Positions 52,921-62,768 of a stretch of DNA of 64,000 nucleotides are shown here, in pieces (position 1 is the stretch's first letter; every line of letters starts with the position of its first letter). The translations under genes and the position numbers were made by a program. Source of the DNA: JALNZU01 sp964463695 (GTDB taxonomy: Bacteria; Bacteroidota; Bacteroidia; Bacteroidales; F082); NCBI GenBank assembly GCA_964463695.1, contig CAYXCZ010000007.1, forward strand, positions 62,001 through 126,000. Direction: 5' to 3'. The notes beneath the pieces were generated by a model. It did not search any database, was not told the DNA's origin, and saw only the letters and a list, made by a program, of their open reading frames with translations.

Positions 52921-54885
52921 ATGACTGAAGAAGAAAAAAGGACGCTCGCTTCCAGCGAATATAACGCCAGCAATATCCAGGTTCTTGAAGGATTGGAAGC
53001 AGTTCGCAAACGTCCTGCCATGTATATTGGCGATGTCAACATCAGAGGATTACATCATCTTGTTTATGAAGTTGTTGACAACTCCATTGATGAGGCTTTA
53101 GGTGGATTCTGCAATAAAATTGATGTTACAATTCATGAAGATAACTCTATTTCCGTAGTCGATAATGGTAGAGGTATCCCAACAGGCTTGCATGAAAAAG
53201 AAAACCGGTCGGCTCTTGAAGTGGTTATGACTGTGCTGCATGCCGGAGGTAAGTTTGATAAAGGTTCGTACAAAGTTTCCGGCGGTTTGCATGGAGTAGG
53301 TGTAAGTTGCGTTAACGCACTGTCAGTTCATTTGACAGCCGAAGTTTACCGCGAAGGGAAGATCTTCATTCAGGAATATGAATGCGGAAAACCGTTGTAT
53401 GATGTAAAAGCTATAGGAACTACAACTGACAACGGTACCAAAATCACCTTCAAACCTGATAACAGCATCTTTATCACAACCGTTTACGATTACAGCATTC
53501 TCGCAGCCCGTTTGCGCGAACTTGCTTTTCTAAACAGAGGAATCACCCTCATTCTCAACGATGAAAGAGAAGTTTCTGAAAGCGGAAAAATTAAATCTGA
53601 GGTATTTCATTCGGAAGCAGGTTTACCCGATTTCATCAAATACCTTGATGAAAACAGGGAAAAACTTATTCCGGAGGCTATTGCAATCGAAGGCGAACGC
53701 AATGATATCCCGGTTGAAATTGCCATGCAATATAACACCTCCTTTGCTGAGAATCTTCACTCTTATGTGAACAATATCAACACTCATGAAGGAGGGACGC
53801 ACCTTGCCGGTTTCCGCAGAGGCCTCACACGTACGTTGAAGTCTTATGCTGAAAAAACAGGGATGTTAGCCAAACTTAAATTCGACATCAACGGAGATGA
53901 CTTCCGTGAAGGTTTGACAGCGATTATTTCGGTAAAAGTTCCCGAACCACAGTTTGAAGGACAAACAAAAACCAAGTTGGGAAACAACGAGGTGATGGGA
54001 GTTGTGGATCAAATTGTTAGTGAACATCTTTCGAATTATCTTGAAGAAAATCCAAAAGAAGCCAGAACCATTGTAAATAAAGTAATTCTTGCTGCCACTG
54101 CACGTCATGCTGCACGCAAAGCACGTGAATTGGTGCAACGGAAAAGTGTACTTTCAGGCTCAGGTTTGCCAGGAAAACTCTCCGACTGCTCCGAACGTGA
54201 TGCCTCCAAAGCTGAAATTTACCTCGTCGAGGGTGATTCTGCAGGTGGTACAGCCAAGCAAGGTCGCGACAGACGTTTTCAAGCTATCCTTCCTCTTAGA
54301 GGAAAGATTCTTAATGTCGAGAAAGCCATGCCTCATAAAATTTATGAGAGTGAAGAAATTAAAAATATCTTCACAGCCCTTGGCGTACATATCGGAACTG
54401 ATGAGGATAGCAAAGCCTTGAATATTGACAAACTTCGCTATCATAAAATTGTCATCATGACCGATGCTGACATTGATGGAAGCCATATCGCTACGTTGAT
54501 TCTTACTTTCTTTTTCAGGTACATGACTGATCTGATTGAAAAAGGCTACGTTTATATCGCCACTCCCCCCCTCTATCTACTCCGCAAAGGCAAGCAGGAA
54601 CGCTATTGCTGGAATGAAGAAGAGCGCGAGGCACTTACAAAAGAGTGGTCATCTGATGGCAGCGAGAAAGGCATTCATATCCAACGTTATAAAGGTTTGG
54701 GTGAAATGAATGCCGAACAGCTTTGGGATACAACCATGAACCCGGCTTTCAGAACTTTACGTCAGGTGACTATTGAAAATGGCCTTGAAGCAGATCACGT
54801 GTTTTCAATGCTTATGGGTGACGAGGTTCCCCCTCGCCGTGCGTTTATTGAAGCTAATGCAAAATACGCTAAGATTGACGTATAA
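52921..54885 (+). CDS. gyrB: DNA gyrase subunit B
   Basis: ATPase subunit of gyrase, 654 residues. It has GHKL ATPase motifs: EVVDNSIDEALGG, DNGRGIPTG, GGLHGVGVSCVNALS. The transducer Lys region is followed by the TOPRIM motifs YLVEGDSAGGTAKQGRDRRF and MTDADIDGSHIATL, then the C-terminal tail ...MLMGDEVPPRRAFIEANA. The RKRPAMYIGD N-terminal arm is present. The product names gyrase rather than ParE because of LEGLEAVRKRP and the RYKGLGEMNAEQLWDTTM phrase. Gene has its own promoter and terminator; gyrA is not adjacent. Confidence 0.96.
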   Translation: MTEEEKRTLASSEYNASNIQVLEGLEAVRKRPAMYIGDVNIRGLHHLVYEVVDNSIDEALGGFCNKIDVTIHEDNSISVVDNGRGIPTGLHEKENRSALEVVMTVLHAGGKFDKGSYKVSGGLHGVGVSCVNALSVHLTAEVYREGKIFIQEYECGKPLYDVKAIGTTTDNGTKITFKPDNSIFITTVYDYSILAARLRELAFLNRGITLILNDEREVSESGKIKSEVFHSEAGLPDFIKYLDENREKLIPEAIAIEGERNDIPVEIAMQYNTSFAENLHSYVNNINTHEGGTHLAGFRRGLTRTLKSYAEKTGMLAKLKFDINGDDFREGLTAIISVKVPEPQFEGQTKTKLGNNEVMGVVDQIVSEHLSNYLEENPKEARTIVNKVILAATARHAARKARELVQRKSVLSGSGLPGKLSDCSERDASKAEIYLVEGDSAGGTAKQGRDRRFQAILPLRGKILNVEKAMPHKIYESEEIKNIFTALGVHIGTDEDSKALNIDKLRYHKIVIMTDADIDGSHIATLILTFFFRYMTDLIEKGYVYIATPPLYLLRKGKQERYCWNEEEREALTKEWSSDGSEKGIHIQRYKGLGEMNAEQLWDTTMNPAFRTLRQVTIENGLEADHVFSMLMGDEVPPRRAFIEANAKYAKIDV

Positions 54886-54902
54886 AACTTAAAAATAAAA
54901 TT

Positions 54903-54940
54903 AAAAGCCTGATTCGAAACTTCTTATCAGGCTTTTTTTT
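54903..54940 (+). terminator. Intrinsic terminator of gyrB
   Basis: AAAAGCCTGAT (54903-54913) pairs with ATCAGGCTTTT (54926-54936), followed by a T run. Confidence 0.9.
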
Positions 54941-55044
54941 GTTGTTTAGATTTGAAGAGTAAGTTGATAATTTTATAGGCCTCACTTTGTAAGATTCTTG
55001 AATAAAAGCAGTTAATCTATTATGTTTGTTTAAAATTCTATGTA

Positions 55045-55704
55045 ATGATCACTTTTAATGATATTCCTTCGCCTAAGCAGCCTTGTCCTCTCTGCCAAAA
55101 GGAATCAGTCATCTTTTATGAGAATCCACGCCAGACCTTTTTCCAATGCCAGCGATGCGAAGGGATTTTTTTAAATCCTTCACAACGACTCACACCAACT
55201 AAGGAAAGAATGAGGTATGATTTGCATCAAAACGACCCGGATAATAGTGGCTACAAAGCGTATGTGAAACCCGTCATAGAGAGAATAAAACAAAATGAGT
55301 CTTTGTCAGCGCAATGTCTGGATTATGGAAGCGGGCCTTCATCAGTTGTCATTCACCTGCTTGAGGAACTTGGATATCAACCAAAAGAATACGACCCTTT
55401 TTTTCATCCGGATACAACTGTTTTTGACCAAAACTATCATTTTATAACCTGTACCGAAGTGATGGAGCATTTCTACAAACCATTGGAAGAATTTCAAAAG
55501 CTCTATAACTTACTCCTTCCCGGAGGACAAATTTATTGTATGACACGACTTTATTGTCCTGAAATTGATTTTTCAACCTGGTTCTACAAGAATGATGCAA
55601 CGCATGTTTTTATTTACACAGCTACGACAATAGACTATCTAAAAAAAATTCTAGGTTTCCAAAATGCGGTGATTGAGGACAAGTTAATTACATTCACAAA
55701 ATAG
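55045..55704 (+). CDS. SAM-dependent methyltransferase with an N-terminal zinc ribbon
   Basis: A 219-residue cytoplasmic protein. The N-terminus has two C-x2-C pairs (CPLCQKE and CQRCEGIFLNP), a zinc ribbon often found in front of Methyltransf_23-type domains. The class I fold is indicated by 'CLDYGSGPSSVVIHLLEELG' (SAM-binding glycine loop), FITCTEVMEHFYKPLEEF and LLPGGQIYCMTRL, then a HVFIYT segment. The acceptor substrate is unknown. It converges on the xanthine dehydrogenase operon and stands alone. Confidence 0.87.
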   Translation: MITFNDIPSPKQPCPLCQKESVIFYENPRQTFFQCQRCEGIFLNPSQRLTPTKERMRYDLHQNDPDNSGYKAYVKPVIERIKQNESLSAQCLDYGSGPSSVVIHLLEELGYQPKEYDPFFHPDTTVFDQNYHFITCTEVMEHFYKPLEEFQKLYNLLLPGGQIYCMTRLYCPEIDFSTWFYKNDATHVFIYTATTIDYLKKILGFQNAVIEDKLITFTK

Positions 55705-55799
55705 CTGTTACTTCAAAGTATAACATTTCTTGTCGGGTTTCTGAAAATCAAAAACTATTTCATTAATTCATTGAAGCTATCACAGATTGTTAAATCTAT

Positions 55800-58103
55800 T
55801 TATCTCTTTTTCAGACTCTTTACTGCACGAAGAATCATTTCCTGATTAGCAGGCAGGGCAAAGTAGGGCTCAGTTTGATGGTTATCAACAGACGAAATGG
55901 CATCTTTTATTGCTAACCAAACAGAAAGAGCGAGCATTAAAGGAGGTTCGCCAACAGCTTTGCTTTGCCGGATTGTAGATGGATTTGGTGCATCATGTAA
56001 TAAACTCACATTCAGCACTTCAGGAATATCACAGGCAGTTGGGATTTTATAGGTATCGGGTGATTTATTTAGTAATTTACCACTCGTGTCATAACGCAAG
56101 GTTTCCATTGTACACCATCCCACGCCTTGAATAAACCCACCTACGACCTGCCCTAAATCGATCTTTTCGTTGATGCTTTTGCCAGCATCATGCAGTATGT
56201 CCGATCGTAACAAACGTGTCATGCCGGTAAGAATATCCACTTCAACCTCAGAAACCGCCATACCAAAAGCAAAATAATGAAAAGGACGTCCACTACCTTT
56301 TTCTTTATCGAAATGTAAGTCAGGTGTCCCATAAAAACCTGTCGAACTCAAACTTACCTGATTCATATACGCTTTTAATACCAGGTCGTTGAAACTAATT
56401 TTATGATGTGGGTCAAGCAAACAATAAACATGATCGTCTTCATAAATCATTTTCTCTTTATCAGCTTCAGTCAGTTTTAACAATCTAACTGCAACCTCTG
56501 TCAACCTTTCTTTCAGCGTCAGGATAGCATTTCGGACAGCCATACCGTTAAGGTCAGTACCTGAAGAGGCTGCTGTTGGTGAAGTATTGGGAACTTTAGA
56601 AGTATTTGTGGGACTAACACGAATCTTGCTTTCATCAATGCCAAGTTCAGAAGCAGCAATCTGAATCATTTTGGTATGTAAACCCTGCCCCATCTCTGTT
56701 CCTCCATGATTCAACAGAACAGTGCCATCCTTGTAAATATTTACCAAGGCTCCGGCCTGATTTAGAAAAGAAGTTGTAAAGGAGATACCAAACTTCACCG
56801 GAGTGAGTGCTAGTCCACGTTTTACATATTCATGAGTCGAGTTGAAGTCAGTAACTTGGTTTCTTCTGTTAAAGTAATCAGCTTGTTTGATTAGTTGATC
56901 CCACAAAAGAAAGAGCCTGTTATTCTCAATTGTTTGGCCAAAATGCGTAATATTTTGTTTATCAACACCATAAAAATTTCGATACCTTACCTCGGCGGTA
57001 TCCATTTTAAGAAATCGTGCGACGCTGTCAATTGCATGTTCGATTACTGCCATCCCCTGCGGTCCGCCGAAACCCCTGAAAGCCGTATTTGACGGTAAGT
57101 TTGTTCGCCACATCGTAGCTGTTACCTTCATTTCAGCTATGTAATAACTACTTGCAGCGTGAAACATAGCTCTTTCCAAAATGGCCATTGATAAATCAGT
57201 CGCGTATCCTGCATTTCCATTCAGATCGACGACATACGATTGAATCAAACCCTTATCATCAAATCCGATGCGATAATCAGCTTGAAAAGGATGGCGTTTG
57301 CCTGTCGAAAGCTGATCCTCATCGCGGCTAAAAATCATCTTTACTGGCCTTTGAGTTGTATGTGCCAACAATGCAGTCCAGGCTGCGATGTGATTTGCCT
57401 GCGTTTCCTTACCTCCAAAACCTCCACCCATGCGCATCACTTCGCAGCAAACCTGATTTGCTTGTTTGCCAAGAACTTCAGCTACAACAAACTGAACTTC
57501 GGTTGGATTTTGAGATGATGCAAACACAGTCATACTTCCATTCTCACCCGGAACACAGTAGGCTGCATGTGTTTCCAGATACCAATGTTCTTGTCCACCT
57601 AATGATATTTGGTCACCAAGCTGGTGCGGTGCATCCTTGATTTTCTCAACAGGATTACCCCGCTGCATTACACGGGTAGGAGCAATTCGTTCATTTTTCT
57701 GAATTGCATCATCGATTGTGATGATGGGGTCAAGTAACTCAAATTCGATTTTGATTTCTTTTGCTGCCTTGCGTGCAGCCATTTCATTTTCAGCAACAAT
57801 TAAAAAGATCGTCTGACCAATGCAATACACTTCTTCCGCTGCAAGGCAAGGCTCATCGTGAACGAGGGGATTCAAGCTATTCACACCCGGTATGCGCTTG
57901 AAATCCAATATATCAACAAGCCCTGGCATGGCTAATGCAGCAGAAAAATCGTATGATCGAATTCTGGCTCTGGCATGGGGACTTGAAAAAACAATTCCGG
58001 TAAGTGTATCTGATGCATAATTTATATCACTGATATAAAGCGCTTTACCTGTAACATGTGCTTTTGCACTTTCATGAAACGATGAATTGGTAGCTGACAT
58101 CAT
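55800..58103 (-). CDS. xdhB: Xanthine dehydrogenase molybdopterin-binding subunit
   Basis: The 767-residue large subunit holds the molybdenum cofactor and oxidises hypoxanthine/xanthine. It has GKALYISDI near the start, MRMGGGFGGKETQANH (the Glu binding the purine), NTAFRGFGGPQGMAVIEHA (the substrate-stabilising Arg), NHGGTEMGQGLHTKM and KAVGEPPLMLALSVWLA (the catalytic Glu). Having both Glu and Arg distinguishes true xanthine dehydrogenases from aldehyde or CO oxidoreductases. It overlaps xdhA by 4 bases (ATGA) and is the last gene of xdhC-xdhA-xdhB. Confidence 0.95.
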   Translation of the reverse strand: MMSATNSSFHESAKAHVTGKALYISDINYASDTLTGIVFSSPHARARIRSYDFSAALAMPGLVDILDFKRIPGVNSLNPLVHDEPCLAAEEVYCIGQTIFLIVAENEMAARKAAKEIKIEFELLDPIITIDDAIQKNERIAPTRVMQRGNPVEKIKDAPHQLGDQISLGGQEHWYLETHAAYCVPGENGSMTVFASSQNPTEVQFVVAEVLGKQANQVCCEVMRMGGGFGGKETQANHIAAWTALLAHTTQRPVKMIFSRDEDQLSTGKRHPFQADYRIGFDDKGLIQSYVVDLNGNAGYATDLSMAILERAMFHAASSYYIAEMKVTATMWRTNLPSNTAFRGFGGPQGMAVIEHAIDSVARFLKMDTAEVRYRNFYGVDKQNITHFGQTIENNRLFLLWDQLIKQADYFNRRNQVTDFNSTHEYVKRGLALTPVKFGISFTTSFLNQAGALVNIYKDGTVLLNHGGTEMGQGLHTKMIQIAASELGIDESKIRVSPTNTSKVPNTSPTAASSGTDLNGMAVRNAILTLKERLTEVAVRLLKLTEADKEKMIYEDDHVYCLLDPHHKISFNDLVLKAYMNQVSLSSTGFYGTPDLHFDKEKGSGRPFHYFAFGMAVSEVEVDILTGMTRLLRSDILHDAGKSINEKIDLGQVVGGFIQGVGWCTMETLRYDTSGKLLNKSPDTYKIPTACDIPEVLNVSLLHDAPNPSTIRQSKAVGEPPLMLALSVWLAIKDAISSVDNHQTEPYFALPANQEMILRAVKSLKKR

Positions 58104-59563
58104 CTATCCTCCATTTCTTTGTTGGCGGTTGACTGAACCCAGGCTTTCAAAAATAAATTTTGAGCAAGAATGCTTCGTGTTGAAGCATTCGCTCTGGCGT
58201 CACTTATAGGTTGAAAATAAGAATCGATCAATGGAAAGCAATCCTCAACAAGTTGTTTGCTCCATCTTTTCCCATGACAAAAATCTTCAACTACGTTCAC
58301 CCTTTTAACCATTGCAGCCATGCCCCCATAAACAAGCCGGATTGTTTTTACACTGGATTCAGGATCAAGTTCGAGACACAGAGCAATATTTACTGTTGTA
58401 ATATCCAACTGTTTACGGACAGATGCTTTTTCAAAAAAACAAAAAAGCGAAGCTGACACTTTTGATAGTATAACTGATGTTAAAAGTTCATCCGCATTCA
58501 AGGCATTGGTTCGGTAACCGGTTAGAAATTCCTCAAGCGAGATTTTCCGTCTTCCACTCAATGATGCAATTTCAACTTCTGCACCTAAAGCGATAAACAT
58601 TGGTAGAAGATCACCAATCGGGGATGCTGTTGAAAGATTTCCACCAACAGTTGCTACATTTCGAATCTGCTCCGATGCAAAAACTTCCAGAACAGGTAGT
58701 ATGACCTGATAATTATGAGTAGCAAATTCTTTTAGTGCTGTAATCGTGCATCCGGACCCAATTATGTATTCCTTTTCAGTTTCTTCAATTTTAGTAAGGC
58801 ATTCAACAGCAGACAGATCCAGAAAACACCTTTGATATTCAAATTGCTTGTTTTGTTTAATCGCCGTGTCGGTTGCTCCGTTAACAATGATGGCTTCAGG
58901 GTGACTAATTCTAAAATCCAAAGCGTCTTTTAAGGTGTAAGGCAAATAGTAGCATTGGTTTTCTGAATTAAAAAAATGACTATTTTCATCGTTTAATTTT
59001 CGCAGAATGATCACAATTTCTTGCTCTTGCATGGAAAATACATCAGGCGCACGGTTTGCCAGAACCTCATTTGCAGCATCAAGGATTGAAATATAACCTG
59101 TACATCTGCACAGATTTCCGGCCAAAGCAGTCCTAATTTGTATTGGTGTGATATTGCTTTTCGATTTATATTTCGAAAATATCATCATGGCCATACCTGG
59201 AGTGCAAAAGCCACACTGACTTGCATGATGGTTGATCATAGCTTCCTGTACCGGATGCAAAAGCGAGTGATCTCTGCCTTTTCCTGACAAATGTTCTATC
59301 GTAATCAGTTGCTTTCCATGAAGACCTGAAAGAAACATCAGGCATGAGTTAACTGCTTTATAAACCAATTTATCATTTTCAAGCTCTGCAATTGTAACCG
59401 TGCAAGCACCACAGTCGCCCTCGGCGCAACCTTCTTTTGTGCCAATTAACCTGTTCATTCGTAAATAGTTAAGAACAGTTGTTGATGGTAAAAGTGAAGT
59501 TTTGGCGAAGTCTGTTTCAACAAGCCTGTCATTCAGTAAGAATTTTAAAATAGACGATTTCAT
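58100..59563 (-). CDS. xdhA: Xanthine dehydrogenase small subunit (2Fe-2S and FAD domains)
   Basis: A 487-residue protein. Two iron-sulfur domains: Cys46/51/54 in EGCAEGDCGACTV with Cys74, then SQCGFCTPGMAMM and NLCRCTGYISILDA. A FAD domain (about 190-370) has 'IVNGATDTAIKQNKQ' and ATVGGNLSTASPIGDLLP. A CO-dehydrogenase-flavoprotein C-terminal domain follows. Electrons pass from the Mo site through the clusters to FAD and NAD+. Translation is coupled to xdhB by a 4-base overlap, and it lies 6 bases after xdhC. Confidence 0.95.
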   Translation of the reverse strand: MKSSILKFLLNDRLVETDFAKTSLLPSTTVLNYLRMNRLIGTKEGCAEGDCGACTVTIAELENDKLVYKAVNSCLMFLSGLHGKQLITIEHLSGKGRDHSLLHPVQEAMINHHASQCGFCTPGMAMMIFSKYKSKSNITPIQIRTALAGNLCRCTGYISILDAANEVLANRAPDVFSMQEQEIVIILRKLNDENSHFFNSENQCYYLPYTLKDALDFRISHPEAIIVNGATDTAIKQNKQFEYQRCFLDLSAVECLTKIEETEKEYIIGSGCTITALKEFATHNYQVILPVLEVFASEQIRNVATVGGNLSTASPIGDLLPMFIALGAEVEIASLSGRRKISLEEFLTGYRTNALNADELLTSVILSKVSASLFCFFEKASVRKQLDITTVNIALCLELDPESSVKTIRLVYGGMAAMVKRVNVVEDFCHGKRWSKQLVEDCFPLIDSYFQPISDARANASTRSILAQNLFLKAWVQSTANKEMEDR

Positions 59564-59569
59564 GATAAA

Positions 59570-60334
59570 TCAATCAGGGTTATTCTTTTTATCGATCAAT
59601 TGTGCCAGAATGCTAAGTGCAATTTCTTCAGGAGTTTCACATTTCATAGGTAAACCTATTGGCATATGAACTTTGTCGATATCCTCTGCTGTAACTTGTG
59701 CATCAGCCATTAGACGATCGCGAACTCCTGCTACTTTACGTTTACTTCCCAGCATTCCCAGATATTTCAAAGGAAACTTGATAAGATTCTCCAAAACAGC
59801 TTCATCACTTGCATGCTCCGGAGTTGCGATCACAACAAAACTTGAAGTATTGAGCTTGAGTTCAGGTATTGTTTCAACGTAATGCCCTTTGTGAAAAACG
59901 AATGCATCATCTTTCAAATCTTCAAAAATGCCATCCCTCGGATCAATTATATGAATGACAAATCCAAAAGGCCTTGCCATATTTGACAAAGCTTTGCCAA
60001 TATGCCCAGCTCCAAAAATGTACAAGGCAGGCTTTTGGCCAAATGGTTCAAAATAAACAGTCATATCTCCCCCGCATTGCATTGCCAAATCTTCCTCCAA
60101 CAAAAACGACATCATCTGTGGACGACTGTTTTGCAAAACATCAAGCGCATGCTTAACTACCTTAAATTCAATTGCTCCGCCACCAATAGAACCAATATTA
60201 ATACCGCTTTCAAGAACCAACATTTTTGCACCTGCTTTTCGTGGTGTTGAACCGGAAGTTTTGGTCACTATGCATAGGACACCGGAATTACCTTCTTTTT
60301 GTTCCTTTTGTAGTCTTAATAAAATAGCATCCAT
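59570..60334 (-). CDS. xdhC: Xanthine dehydrogenase accessory protein XdhC
   Basis: The 254-residue protein binds and protects the sulfurated molybdenum cofactor and inserts it into XdhB. Signatures: VTKTSGSTPRKAGAKMLV near the N-terminus, IGSIGGGAIEF, ALYIFGAGHIGKALSNMARPFGF (Rossmann glycine motif), 'YLGMLGSKRKVAGVRDRL' and VHMPIGLPMKCETPEEIALSILAQL at the end. It is the first gene of the operon, unusual only in preceding the structural genes. No molybdopterin biosynthesis genes are in the window. Confidence 0.94.
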   Translation of the reverse strand: MDAILLRLQKEQKEGNSGVLCIVTKTSGSTPRKAGAKMLVLESGINIGSIGGGAIEFKVVKHALDVLQNSRPQMMSFLLEEDLAMQCGGDMTVYFEPFGQKPALYIFGAGHIGKALSNMARPFGFVIHIIDPRDGIFEDLKDDAFVFHKGHYVETIPELKLNTSSFVVIATPEHASDEAVLENLIKFPLKYLGMLGSKRKVAGVRDRLMADAQVTAEDIDKVHMPIGLPMKCETPEEIALSILAQLIDKKNNPD

Positions 60335-60515
60335 TTGAAAAAGATTAAACTTTGTCTTAATTAATTTTGTAATTCTGCAACTGTGATGAAAATGGAGGAA
60401 TGATATTCATTTGCAACGCATTTCGGCTGCAATTTAACAATTTCTTAATGTAATTTATACGATCTTAGCTATTAATTATTTAATATTGCCTGTTGAAAAC
60501 TAAAAATATATCAGT

Positions 60516-62768
60516 GTGGAAAACATCTACTTAGCTTTTATAGTTGTACTCTTTTTATTGGCGATCTCCGATTTAATCGTGGGAGTTAGTAACGATGCAG
60601 TAAATTTCCTTAATTCAGCCGTCGGAGCAAAAGCTGCACCCTTCAAATGGGTGATGTTTGTTGCGGCACTTGGGGTATTAGTTGGCGCGACTTTTTCAGG
60701 TGGTATGATGGAAATAGCTAGAAGTGGAATTTTTCATCCCGATAAATTCTATTTTAGCGACATCATGTTGATTTTTCTTGCAGTTATGATAACTGATGTT
60801 ATTTTGCTGGACACATTCAACTCACTGGGTTTACCCACTTCAACAACAGTTTCCATCGTTTTTGAATTGTTAGGTGCTTCGGTTGCCGTAGCTTACATGA
60901 AAATAAGTAATGGTGCTGAGCCACACTTAATAAGCGAGTATATCAATTCCGGCAAAGCCCTGGCCATCATTTCAGGTATTTTACTTTCAGTCGTCATTGC
61001 TTTTAGCGTTGGGGCTCTGATTCAATATATTACGCGTCTCCTATTTTCTTTCAACTACGAAAAACGCTTTAAGTATTATGGTGGTATTTTTGGTGGTCTA
61101 GCTATAACAGCTATCGTTTATTTCATACTTATCAAAGGTGCTAAAGATGCCGCTTTCATGACGAAAGATGCATATACCTGGATCACCACACACCAGCCCT
61201 TAATCATTGCAGGAAGTCTTGTTGGTTTTACTGCATTACTCTATTTGCTGAATTTCCTTTTTAAACTTAATATTCTGAAAGTAGTAGTTCTGGCTGGAAC
61301 TTTTGCTTTAGCAATGGCATTTGCAGCTAACGACCTTGTCAATTTCATTGGAGTCCCACTTGCAGGTTATGAGTCATATAAAACTTTACTTGCAACCCAA
61401 GGCGCTGATCCCGAGTTTTTTACAATGGGATCACTTAAAGATGCCATTCAAACTCCTCTTTACTTTTTGATTTTAGCAGGCTTTGTCATGGTAATAACAC
61501 TTTATACATCACGCAAAGCTAAAACTGTTATTAAAACTTCTGTAGATCTTAGCAGACAAAGTGGCGGTGAGGAGCGATTTGGATCATCACCTTTATCAAG
61601 AAGCATCGTTCGGGCTTCCATCAATGTTTCAGATTCGCTAAGTCGTTTTGTACCTGAATATTTGAAAGAAAAGGCGCTAAAACAGTTCGAACCTCTTAAA
61701 ATAGATAAAGAAGATAAAAATCCTCCTGCCTTCGATTTACTCAGAGCGTCAATTAACCTCGTTGTTTCCAGCGCGTTGATTGCTATGGGGACTTCTTTAA
61801 AATTGCCTTTATCAACTACATACGTTACTTTCATGGTCGCTATGGGTACTAGCTTGTCAGATGGTGCATGGGATCGGGATAGTGCAGTTTACAGAATTAC
61901 AGGTGTATTCTCCGTTATTGGGGGTTGGTTCTTTACCGCATTTTCTGCATTTTTTGTCTCATTCCTCTTAGGGTTGTTCTTTTATTTTGGAGGGGTTTAC
62001 GCAATTGGTATCATGATTGCTTTATCAATATTCCTTGTTTACCGAACACACAAAATGCATGTTAAAATGGAGTTAAAACGCGAAGAGTCTTCAAAAGAAT
62101 TGGAAGAAATGGACGCTGATAATATCCTTGAATCCTGCACCAACAACGTGAATAACATATTGAGTCAGACACAATTTGAGTTCAAAAAAACAATCTCCGG
62201 ATTAACTGAGGAAAACATTAAAACCTTGAAAAAAACTCTTAAGAATGTTGAAAAGCTAACACAGAAAGCTAAAGAGCGTAAAAATTCTGTAACTATTGTT
62301 ATTGGCAAATTAAAAGATGACGCCATTGAATCGGGCCATTTTTATGTTCAGGCCTTGGATTACGCCCGTGAAATTCTTCATAGCCTTAACTTCATTGTGA
62401 CTCCAACTTTCGACCACGTTAATAATAAACACAAATCACTAAGTGAGCCTCAGCTTAGTGAGTTAAAGCTTCTTAGTCAACATCTTGGCAATTATTTCAC
62501 ACATATTTCCACCGACATAGGGGATAAAAACTTTAACAACCAGGAAGCTCTTGCAGCAGAACAACAGAAAGTGCTTGGCTTAATTGATTTGTTTCGTAAG
62601 AATGAAGTAAAAAGAATCAAGAAAGATAGTAACAGCACACGTAACACACTGCTTTTCTTGACTATTTTGCAAGAAAGCAAAAACCTGTTATTGTTTGCTT
62701 TCAATTTGTACAAGGCACAGCGCGACTTTCTCGGCTACTATTTAAGTAAGCAAAAAATTGAAAAATAA
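60516..62768 (+). CDS. PiT-family inorganic phosphate transporter with a PhoU-like C-terminal domain
   Basis: A 750-residue membrane protein. The start is GTG at 60516 (MENIYLAFIVVLF). The repeated PiT signature appears as GVSNDAVNFLNSAVGAKAA (about 24-42) and FAANDLVNFIGVPLAG (about 270-285), with STTYVTFMVAMGTSLSDGAW in the second half. About 12 membrane segments run to residue ~520. The last ~230 residues are soluble and helical ('NNILSQTQFEFKKTISGLTE', 'LKLLSQHLGNYFTHISTDIG') and resemble a PhoU-like regulatory domain. It imports Pi with cations. The terminator at its end is shared with the prmC coding sequence. Confidence 0.92.
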   Translation: MENIYLAFIVVLFLLAISDLIVGVSNDAVNFLNSAVGAKAAPFKWVMFVAALGVLVGATFSGGMMEIARSGIFHPDKFYFSDIMLIFLAVMITDVILLDTFNSLGLPTSTTVSIVFELLGASVAVAYMKISNGAEPHLISEYINSGKALAIISGILLSVVIAFSVGALIQYITRLLFSFNYEKRFKYYGGIFGGLAITAIVYFILIKGAKDAAFMTKDAYTWITTHQPLIIAGSLVGFTALLYLLNFLFKLNILKVVVLAGTFALAMAFAANDLVNFIGVPLAGYESYKTLLATQGADPEFFTMGSLKDAIQTPLYFLILAGFVMVITLYTSRKAKTVIKTSVDLSRQSGGEERFGSSPLSRSIVRASINVSDSLSRFVPEYLKEKALKQFEPLKIDKEDKNPPAFDLLRASINLVVSSALIAMGTSLKLPLSTTYVTFMVAMGTSLSDGAWDRDSAVYRITGVFSVIGGWFFTAFSAFFVSFLLGLFFYFGGVYAIGIMIALSIFLVYRTHKMHVKMELKREESSKELEEMDADNILESCTNNVNNILSQTQFEFKKTISGLTEENIKTLKKTLKNVEKLTQKAKERKNSVTIVIGKLKDDAIESGHFYVQALDYAREILHSLNFIVTPTFDHVNNKHKSLSEPQLSELKLLSQHLGNYFTHISTDIGDKNFNNQEALAAEQQKVLGLIDLFRKNEVKRIKKDSNSTRNTLLFLTILQESKNLLLFAFNLYKAQRDFLGYYLSKQKIEK

